DNA from: a virus
IMG/VR virus record: IMGVR_UViG_3300031975_001639
Span: 1-21,755 of that record
Strand: one strand, 5' to 3'
Length of the DNA stretch: 21,755 bases
This document shows, piece by piece, positions 15,830 through 21,755 of this stretch. The position numbers were made by a program, and so were the translations under genes. The stretch's first letter is position 1; each line of letters begins with the position of its first letter. Below the pieces are notes generated by a model, which saw nothing but the letters and a program-made list of their open reading frames with translations, was not told the DNA's origin and searched no databases.

Positions 15830-17325
15830 AGATTACTATTGTTGGCGGCGGAACATCGGGCTGGACAAATGCATTAATATTGGCAAATGATCACCCTCAT
15901 CATACCTTTCATGTAATTGAATCCTCCAAAATTGGAATTATTGGTGTTGGAGAAAGTACTACTGGTTACTTTACTAAGTTATTTAACGGCAGGTATCCAG
16001 TGTCTCTCAAAGACTTTATGTTTGAAACTAATGCTACACCAAAATATGCTATACGTCATGTAAATTGGGCTCCCGATGTTAATCCATCATACATTGCACC
16101 CATTGATGGTAGTGAATCTAGCTCATTTCATCATGATATATTTTTTAATTACGGAGTAAATTACCTAAATAGAGATAAGTTTCATAAAATTAGTCGGTTA
16201 GGTAATTTATTAGACTGGAATAGGTCATTAATGAGCGCAGAAACCGAAGATTTCATTAGCACTGACTTTGCATTGCACATAGATGGTCAAAAAACCAGTC
16301 AATATTTTAAAAAGCATGTTTTAAAGTTGCCTAATGTACAATTAATAGACACAGAAGTAGAAAATGTAAATTTAGATGACAATGGCTACATATCAACACT
16401 TAGTTTGGCCAACGGCATGACTCATAGTGCTGACTTTTTTATTGATTGTAGTGGATTTAATAAAATTTTAATAAAAGAGTTAGAAAAAGATAACTGGACC
16501 AGTTATAAAAAGTATTTGCCTGTAGATACTGCCATACCTTTCTTTACAAAGTACAAACAAAACGAAACTCCTGAACCTTATACATCAGCTATAGCACAGA
16601 GTAGTGGTTGGATTTGGCGCGGCCCACTTGCTCACCGTAGAGGTAACGGTTATGTATTTGATAGTAATTTTATATCATCCGATGATGCAATATCTGAAGT
16701 TGAATCTACACTAGGACAAACAATAGAACCTATAAAAACAGTGAAATTTGAAGCTGGTAGATTAAACAACAGTTGGATTAAAAATTGTTTTGCAAATGGT
16801 CTTTGTTCACAGTTCTTAGAACCATTAGAAGCTACAGCAATACACAATACTATTGTACAAGCCGAACTTTTTAGTTTAAACTTTTTAAGAAATACAGTAG
16901 AAGACACTTGTAATATAGATTCACAGAAAATTTACAATGGACAATTTAGAAAAACTGTAGATGACATTATGCATTTCCTAGTCATGCACTATAGAGGTGG
17001 TAGAGAAGATACAGATTTTTGGAAATATATAAAAAATGAATGTAGTACCGAACTTGTAAATACGCTAATTGGTACTGCTAAGTCTCGAGTGCCTGGTATG
17101 GTTGACTTTCCAACCTACTACGGTAGCGGAGGATGGCCTTTATACAGCCATGTCATGTATCAACTAGGACTTATAAACAAGGATGTTGCAGGATCGCATT
17201 TTGGTAAGTTTTATATGTTAGATGATGTTGCTAATTCGTTTCACGATCAAGTTGATGCGTGGAATTTTGACACTAGAAACTGTATAAATTTGCCACAGTT
17301 ACAAAAATTAAGATTTAAAAATTAA
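15826..17325 (+). CDS. Flavin-dependent halogenase, copy 2 (variant signature)
   Basis: This is a 499-residue paralogue of copy 1, coupled to it by ATGA. It has GGGTSG (7-12), GVGES (40-44), the halogen-carrier lysine K73 (ATPKYAI) and E335 in FLEPLEATA. The W-x-W-x-I-P signature reads WIWRGP (262-267), with Ile replaced by Gly and an Arg before it. That segment keeps FADH2 from acting as a plain monooxygenase, so specificity or activity may differ. Similar spacing of every other motif (DCSGFNK near 208, NETPEPYTSA near 246) shows it arose by duplication with divergence. It ends in an 11-base convergent overlap with the minus-strand oxygenase gene. It is probably active, with less certainty than copy 1. 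Confidence 0.87.
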   Translation: MKITIVGGGTSGWTNALILANDHPHHTFHVIESSKIGIIGVGESTTGYFTKLFNGRYPVSLKDFMFETNATPKYAIRHVNWAPDVNPSYIAPIDGSESSSFHHDIFFNYGVNYLNRDKFHKISRLGNLLDWNRSLMSAETEDFISTDFALHIDGQKTSQYFKKHVLKLPNVQLIDTEVENVNLDDNGYISTLSLANGMTHSADFFIDCSGFNKILIKELEKDNWTSYKKYLPVDTAIPFFTKYKQNETPEPYTSAIAQSSGWIWRGPLAHRRGNGYVFDSNFISSDDAISEVESTLGQTIEPIKTVKFEAGRLNNSWIKNCFANGLCSQFLEPLEATAIHNTIVQAELFSLNFLRNTVEDTCNIDSQKIYNGQFRKTVDDIMHFLVMHYRGGREDTDFWKYIKNECSTELVNTLIGTAKSRVPGMVDFPTYYGSGGWPLYSHVMYQLGLINKDVAGSHFGKFYMLDDVANSFHDQVDAWNFDTRNCINLPQLQKLRFKN

Positions 17326-17941
17326 AACTTAAAGATATTCTTCCATCGCTTATGTCATCAGTAATATTTTGTTCTACATAATGACTCACATGACTAGGAA
17401 ATAAAATAAGCATACCTTCTATAGGGTAATACCAATGTGTATTATTGGTTTCTGGGTTATCAACCTGGGTATCATTTGCTGCGTATATAGACTGTATGTT
17501 ATGCATACGATCGTATTCGTTAGTACTACGATTAAAAACTATCCTACCACTATCTTTAGGAACTTTAATATAGTAGACACCACTGATTAAAGAATTAGCA
17601 TGTATGTGTTCTCTATTATATGTAAATTTAGGATTTAAGTTATACCAATAACTAAAGCTATTAATGTCATGTGGTACATTCCATCCATTTAAAATTTTAG
17701 CAACTGCTGGTTGTATCCATTGTTCAAATAGCTTTTGTGTTTCATCAAAGTCAAATGGCATTGGGTAGATATCATTAGTTTGAAACCCTCCTGCATTACT
17801 ACGTTGACGTCTAACATTAGGCACATTATTATCTAAATAATTTACATGCTCAGTTATTTTACTGTTGTCAATGTCTTGGACATAAGTAGTATAAGCAGAG
17901 GTTACAAACATTGGGTGATGTTCTAAATGTATATTTTGCAT
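17315..17941 (-). CDS. Putative Fe(II)/2OG oxygenase (2OG-FeII_Oxy_5 type)
   Basis: This 208-residue protein shows the family pattern: SFSYWYNLNP (95-104), REHIHANSLISGVYYI with H112-I-H114, and SGRIVF. A GMLILFPSHVSHYV segment with distal H187 and R201 in GRISLSFNF complete it. I chose the ATG at 17941; an upstream TTG at 17974 would add 11 residues that do not resemble the family. No Shine-Dalgarno precedes this ATG. Instead an exact TATAAATA lies so close that transcription would begin at or beside the A of the start codon, implying a leaderless message. It is a lone minus-strand gene between two plus-strand halogenases, convergent with copy 2 (11-base overlap). Confidence 0.75.
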   Translation of the reverse strand: MQNIHLEHHPMFVTSAYTTYVQDIDNSKITEHVNYLDNNVPNVRRQRSNAGGFQTNDIYPMPFDFDETQKLFEQWIQPAVAKILNGWNVPHDINSFSYWYNLNPKFTYNREHIHANSLISGVYYIKVPKDSGRIVFNRSTNEYDRMHNIQSIYAANDTQVDNPETNNTHWYYPIEGMLILFPSHVSHYVEQNITDDISDGRISLSFNF

Positions 17942-17946
17942 AATGA

Positions 17947-17954
17947 TATTTATA
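17947..17954 (-). promoter_or_regulatory. T4-type late promoter, possibly giving a leaderless transcript
   Basis: The minus strand reads TATAAATA. The expected start, six bases after the box, coincides with the A of ATG 17941. It overlaps the plus-strand element at 17951-17958, so one short AT-rich site may serve both directions. Confidence 0.55.
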
Positions 17955-17958
17955 AGTA
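17951..17958 (+). promoter_or_regulatory. Late-promoter-like box for halogenase copy 3
   Basis: The plus strand reads TATAAGTA, one mismatch from TATAAATA. The predicted start near 17964 would leave a 16-base leader with AAGGA (17966-17970) nine bases before the TTG start at 17980. It overlaps the opposite-strand box. Confidence 0.45.
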
Positions 17959-17979
17959 AAGTTTTAAGGAACAAAGAAA

Positions 17980-19440
17980 TTGAATAAACTAGAAAAAATT
18001 TCAGTTGTAGGAGGCGGCACAGCTGGACTTGTTGCGGCTTTAATTTTAAAAACTAGATTTCCTAGTAAAAAAATACAAATAATTCGTTCTGAAAAAATAG
18101 GAATTATTGGTGTAGGCGAAGGTAGTACTGAACACTGGAACGAATTTATGAATTATATAGGTTTAAATTATAAAGATATAATAAAAAATTGTGATGCAAC
18201 ATTTAAAAGCGGCATTATGTTCCAAAATTGGCACGACAAGGATTATTTACATAGTATAGGTCCTGAACATGAAATTATAAACGGCCAGTATAGAACATAC
18301 TACGGGAAAGTTATTTCACACAACTGGTCAAACAAAGAATTAAATCCTTTAGGAACTTGGGAAAATACAGTTGACCAATGGCATTTAGATAATGACAGTC
18401 CTTACAATCAATTTCATTTTAATACACAAAAACTTAATGATTATTTGCATATCATAGCAGAACAAAAAGGTATTAACATACTAGATGACGAAATACAAGA
18501 TGTTGTGTTAGACGCTCAAGGTGATATCAGTTATATTGTAGGTGAGAAAACAAACTACGCTAGTGACTTTTTTATTGATTGCACTGGATTTAAACGTTTA
18601 TTAATTAATAAATTAGGAGCAAAGTGGAATAGTTACAGCAAATATTTAAAAATGAAATCTGCTATTGTATTCCCTACAGAACAAAAGCAAGAAATTGATC
18701 TTTGGACTACTGCGCGAGCAATGGATTATGGATGGATGTTTACTATTCCGGTTTGGGATCGTTGCGGCAATGGATATATTTTTGATAGTGATTATATAAC
18801 TGCTGACCAAGCACAGCAAGAAGTAGAAGAATTGCTTGGTAAGAAAATAAATGTTGGTAAACATCTTAAGTTTGATCCAGGTGCATTAGATCGTGTATGG
18901 ATAAACAACTGTTGTGCAATAGGGTTAAGTGCAAGTTTTGTAGAACCTTTAGAGGCGACTAGCATTGGCACTAGTATTAACCAAGCATTTTTGCTTATGC
19001 ACCGACTTCCGAACTATACCAAAAAATCAATTGACGAATACAACAAACAAATAGAAATTGTGTTGCATAATATTAGAGATTTTGTTGCACTGCATTATGT
19101 TACAAATAAAGACCACAATGAATTTTGGAAAGATGTAAAAAATATTACCTTGCCAGGAGAGTTATCTGATTGGTTAGATCATTGGAAAAACAATTTACCT
19201 ATACTAGAGGATTTTATTCATACTGGTAGCTATGCATTATTTAAGGATCCGCATTTCATACAAATTTTAGCAGGGTTAGAATTATTTGATCGGAACAGTC
19301 TTCTTGCTGAATATGATATGTTAAGTGATGCAAATAGGAAACTTGCTGACGGCATTCGTGAAGAACGTAGAGTATTAGGTATGAATAAAGTTATGATAGG
19401 ACATAAAGAATTTTTAGCAAGATTAAGGGCTAAAGAATAG
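17980..19440 (+). CDS. Flavin-dependent halogenase, copy 3 (divergent)
   Basis: This 486-residue protein is of the same class but a separate lineage from copies 1 and 2. It has GGGTAG (11-16), GVGEG (44-48, Gly in place of Ser) and K76 in CDATFKSGIMFQNW, which matches PrnA K79 context well. E325 lies in FVEPLEATS. The signature reads WMFTIP (252-257), with the second Trp replaced by Phe. The body between 85 and 200 differs strongly from copies 1 and 2, suggesting a distinct substrate. It starts with TTG preceded by AAGGA; no ATG is close in frame. It stands alone on the plus strand, flanked by minus-strand genes, and its last 18 bases overlap the DUF6445-like gene tail to tail. Confidence 0.87.
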   Translation: MNKLEKISVVGGGTAGLVAALILKTRFPSKKIQIIRSEKIGIIGVGEGSTEHWNEFMNYIGLNYKDIIKNCDATFKSGIMFQNWHDKDYLHSIGPEHEIINGQYRTYYGKVISHNWSNKELNPLGTWENTVDQWHLDNDSPYNQFHFNTQKLNDYLHIIAEQKGINILDDEIQDVVLDAQGDISYIVGEKTNYASDFFIDCTGFKRLLINKLGAKWNSYSKYLKMKSAIVFPTEQKQEIDLWTTARAMDYGWMFTIPVWDRCGNGYIFDSDYITADQAQQEVEELLGKKINVGKHLKFDPGALDRVWINNCCAIGLSASFVEPLEATSIGTSINQAFLLMHRLPNYTKKSIDEYNKQIEIVLHNIRDFVALHYVTNKDHNEFWKDVKNITLPGELSDWLDHWKNNLPILEDFIHTGSYALFKDPHFIQILAGLELFDRNSLLAEYDMLSDANRKLADGIREERRVLGMNKVMIGHKEFLARLRAKE

Positions 19441-20061
19441 TACCTGATTCAATCTAAATATTTTAAAAAATTCATCGTTAGTAACACTCATACCATGTAA
19501 AAAATATTCAGCATCAAAAAGAATTGCTCTATTAAACTTACCCTCTAGTGTTTTTATTACTTTGTATTTACTTGCAGGGCGCCACGGTTCATAATGTTCG
19601 GGTCCATCATAAACATCTTGTTCTATTTGTTTGTACAAGTTCGTGCCTTGATCAGTAGTAGGATTTAAATAAATTATTCCAATATAACCTTCAAAGTCAA
19701 TATGCGGCACCCAATAATTTTCTTTGTAATTATTAAATTCTTTATCAATAAACTTTATACAGTTAGTAGATACTATACTCTTATGTTGCTGATAGATTCG
19801 TTGTCCGCATATTTTACCCAATTCATCCGCAACTTTTTCTACATCATAATCTATAAAATTATGTCTATAGTCTAAAAAATGCACACCATTATAACTAGGA
19901 GTATCATTTGCTTTGTGTAAATCTGGTTTTTCCTGCGTTAGCAAATAAGAAACTAGTTCATCTGGATTTTTATAAAACTCATCAACATAGTAAATTTTAC
20001 TATCTTTAAAGGTTTCCTCGATAACTTTATAGTTAGGATTTATTTCAAATTTATTATACAT
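19423..20061 (-). CDS. DUF6445-like protein (2OG oxygenase fold)
   Basis: This 212-residue protein resembles DUF6445, a family found beside tryptophan halogenases in bacteria. It has VDEFYKNPDELVSYL near the start (26-40), a YWVPHIDFEGYIGIIYLN stretch (116-133) with H120-I-D122, and KFNRAILFDAEYFLHGM (175-191) with H189. R203 follows. The HxD...H...R order suggests an iron/2OG dioxygenase. Its location immediately convergent with halogenase copy 3 (18-base overlap) matches the known partnership, implying a joint pathway. The start is at TAATG overlapping the upstream stop. The role is unknown; the family match is from memory of its motifs. Confidence 0.65.
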   Translation of the reverse strand: MYNKFEINPNYKVIEETFKDSKIYYVDEFYKNPDELVSYLLTQEKPDLHKANDTPSYNGVHFLDYRHNFIDYDVEKVADELGKICGQRIYQQHKSIVSTNCIKFIDKEFNNYKENYWVPHIDFEGYIGIIYLNPTTDQGTNLYKQIEQDVYDGPEHYEPWRPASKYKVIKTLEGKFNRAILFDAEYFLHGMSVTNDEFFKIFRLNQVLFFSP

Positions 20062-20645
20062 TAACTATAGTTTACTGCAATACTCATTCTGGGAGTTTTA
20101 TTTTTACATGGTTCTACCATATGCCTAAGATAAGATCTAAAAATAAGTAGTTTGCGTTCCTCTGCTTCGTATCCTATGCGTGTAAAACTTAAACTATTTC
20201 TAGATTTTATATCTCTAATTTGTAACATATCTGGTTCTTTCGGGTCTTCGAAAATTAATTTACCTGATCCTGCAGGTGCTGCTACCCAATACACACAGCT
20301 AAAAATTGCATTATTGTGTGTGTGAAACTCTTGAAATGTGCCTTCTGAATTAATATTAAGCCACGCACCTGACATTGTTAGTTTAGATTTTGATCCATGC
20401 ATTTCGGCAAAATTGTGTGCATGGGCTGTAATTTGGTCTAATAACGGATGGAATATTTCGTCGTTGGTCAAATCAAAAGTGTCATGTGTATTATACGTGT
20501 CACCGTACCACTCTTTACCTCCATTAGCAACAGTCTTTTGTAGTTCTAAACCACGGTTATAAACTTTTGTATTTTCTTCTACAGATATAATTCCCGAGTC
20601 TTTGTATATAGCTACTGGGAACCACATTTCAACACTAGGATCCAT
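20061..20645 (-). CDS. Putative Fe(II)/2OG oxygenase (2OG-FeII_Oxy_5 type)
   Basis: This 194-residue protein shows the family pattern: MWFPVAIYK (7-15), GAWLNIN (93-99), and FQEFHTHNNAIFSCVYWV with H108-T-H110. A SGKLIFEDP strand, RSYLRHMVEP with distal H175 and R186 in PRMSIAVNYS complete it. I chose ATG 20645 because GAGGTGATC, a long match to the 16S 3' end, ends right before it; a GTG two codons upstream lies within that site. It overlaps the upstream gene by 11 bases and the next gene by one (TAATG). It belongs to a four-gene minus-strand oxygenase run ending at the halogenase. Confidence 0.78.
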   Translation of the reverse strand: MDPSVEMWFPVAIYKDSGIISVEENTKVYNRGLELQKTVANGGKEWYGDTYNTHDTFDLTNDEIFHPLLDQITAHAHNFAEMHGSKSKLTMSGAWLNINSEGTFQEFHTHNNAIFSCVYWVAAPAGSGKLIFEDPKEPDMLQIRDIKSRNSLSFTRIGYEAEERKLLIFRSYLRHMVEPCKNKTPRMSIAVNYS

Positions 20646-21285
20646 GATCACCTCTTTCGTTACGTAATTTTTTTACTGTATCATCGACATCTGCCCAAAC
20701 ATTATAAGAAACAGATAACCTATCTTTATTTGACTTATTAATCTCTACGCTGTGTTGTAGCCAAGATTCAAACATTATCATTTCGCCTACTTTGGGGGCA
20801 TATTCAATAAAATCGTAATTATACTGATTTTCTACTTTTCTTATTCTATCAAAAAACACATCTGTTGCACGTCTTGGTTCTAGAGGATTATGAAATTTTA
20901 AATTCCCAGAATTTTCAGGAACTTCTAGATAAAATACTCCACTTACTATTGCTCCGTAATGATCATGTCTGTTAAACAAAGATCCTGGTTGGTTTATTTG
21001 TAACCAACTAGTAATTTCAACATAACAATTAGGATTTAATCCCTTTAATTCTAAAAATCCCCTTACATGTTTGTTAATTTCCTCTAATATAGGAATAGCA
21101 TTTATTGTGCCTAAAAAGTTTTTATTATCATGATAATATGTAGTAAGCAATTTATTTTTTTCTTGTTTGCTTTCGGGCATTTTTTCTTTGACGTAAGTAC
21201 ATACTTTTTTGTGTACGTCATCTAATGCAGACTTATCTAAATCAAGTGTAACTATAGGAATTGGAAATGCATGATCTATTCTCAT
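20635..21285 (-). CDS. Putative Fe(II)/2OG oxygenase (2OG-FeII_Oxy_5 type)
   Basis: This 216-residue protein shows the same family: FPIPIVTLDLD (7-17), SWLQINQPGSLFNRHDHYG (93-111) with H107-D108-H109, and VSGVFYLEVP. These are followed by SGNLKFHNP, GEMIMFESWLQHSVE with distal H178 and R189 in RLSVSYNVW. It is closest in pattern to the gene at 20061. The ATG has GGAGG four bases upstream and overlaps the upstream TGA (ATGA). The C-terminal tail (196-216) is charged and not conserved in the paralogues. Confidence 0.78.
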   Translation of the reverse strand: MRIDHAFPIPIVTLDLDKSALDDVHKKVCTYVKEKMPESKQEKNKLLTTYYHDNKNFLGTINAIPILEEINKHVRGFLELKGLNPNCYVEITSWLQINQPGSLFNRHDHYGAIVSGVFYLEVPENSGNLKFHNPLEPRRATDVFFDRIRKVENQYNYDFIEYAPKVGEMIMFESWLQHSVEINKSNKDRLSVSYNVWADVDDTVKKLRNERGDHGS

Positions 21286-21755
21286 TTTGCCTCCGTATTA
21301 ATATTAATAATTACACGTCTTTTACTTTTTATAGGGTTGCTTGCTGTATGATATTTTAGTCCATTAATGACAAGAAGTCGATTTGCTTTCGGTGATACTC
21401 TATCTTTAACTGTAAAAGTATCATAACTTATTCCTAAATTAGGGCCAGAAGGTACTGGAGTGAACTTTTCTTCAAATATTCTTGTATCACCGTCACAATC
21501 ATTAAGATAATAAATTAAACTGAGATGAGGTATAAAATAATCAACATGGGGTAGATTATAATTTTCTTCGGTATAGCCTATTTTAGGATGTTTTATACTA
21601 GCCCTTGATCGAATTATATCATTGTAGGTTATACCAAAATTATTTTGTATTTGATTATTAAAGTCTTCCATTACCTTATGTGTGACAGCTTCTAATCCAA
21701 GATCTCGATCATAAAACAAATGTGCATATCCGTCTGTTTCTACTGCTTCTTTGTT
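21282..21755 (-). CDS. Fe(II)/2OG oxygenase, 5' end cut by window edge
   Basis: The frame is open to the right edge; the TTG at 21719 is probably internal, since twelve further in-frame codons (ending AHLFYDRDLG) precede it. The readable core is a classical iron dioxygenase: H58-V-D60 in LPHVDYFIPH (counted from that TTG), LSLIYYLND, GDTRIFEE, VSPKANRLLVI, distal H124 in KYHTAS and R134/R135 in KRRVIININ. Unlike its neighbours it has the usual HxD, so it is a different subfamily of the phage prolyl-hydroxylase-like type. Its TGA overlaps the next ATG (ATGA), making it the first visible gene of the four-gene minus-strand run. The N-terminus lies outside the window. Confidence 0.78.
   Translation of the reverse strand, partial: NKEAVETDGYAHLFYDRDLGLEAVTHKVMEDFNNQIQNNFGITYNDIIRSRASIKHPKIGYTEENYNLPHVDYFIPHLSLIYYLNDCDGDTRIFEEKFTPVPSGPNLGISYDTFTVKDRVSPKANRLLVINGLKYHTASNPIKSKRRVIININTEAK

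Noticed and set aside
1-21755. tRNA genes, CRISPR arrays, insertion sequences or attachment sites
   Set aside because: No cloverleaf-like block, spaced direct repeats, transposase or integrase was seen; gaps between genes are too short for most of these.

Overview
The window looks like part of a marine T4-like myovirus (contractile-tailed phage). It is AT-rich and almost fully coding; no stretch over 300 bases lacks a gene, and the longest gap (12961-13069) is about 110 bases. The evidence for a T4-like phage is a gp15-like tail sheath stabiliser at the left edge, fibre proteins of the type common in marine phages, a tail-fibre assembly chaperone, and T4-type late promoter boxes (TATAAATA) upstream of several genes. 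The host cannot be named from this sequence; a marine bacterium such as SAR11 or a cyanobacterium is a guess from general resemblance. The code is standard: TAA, TAG and TGA all end genes.

Layout. (1) 1-2883, plus strand: end of the gp15-like gene, then a translationally coupled set of Nudix hydrolase, Fe(II)/2OG oxygenase-like protein, degenerate cupin and a small helical protein. (2) 2880-8323, minus strand: three large presumed virion genes, namely a repeat-rich fibre, a subtilisin-like (S8) protease and a second fibre. Both fibres carry a cupredoxin-like domain with a complete blue-copper ligand set. (3) 8331-10879, minus strand: phage groEL and groES plus a tail-fibre assembly chaperone, with late promoters. 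A 13-bp hairpin between groEL and the next fibre gene buries that gene's ribosome binding site and holds a late-promoter-like box in its loop. (4) 10917-12960, minus strand: three 2OG oxygenase-type genes, one split by an in-frame TGA and one lacking key residues. (5) 13070-21755: an island of three different flavin-dependent (tryptophan-type) halogenases and seven more oxygenase-like genes, one of them DUF6445-like, with single-gene strand switches.

How they may work together. The chaperonin pair and assembly chaperone probably serve folding of the fibre and virion proteins made late in infection. The oxygenase/halogenase island (eleven Fe/2OG-type genes and three halogenases in about 22 kb) has no structural or replication gene in its right half and looks like a tailoring toolkit. 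It could hydroxylate or halogenate a peptide, a virion protein, a surface glycan or a host metabolite. The substrate is unknown, and no flavin reductase is present in the window. This island, together with the hairpin control of the fibre gene and the copper-type fibre domains, is the most notable content.
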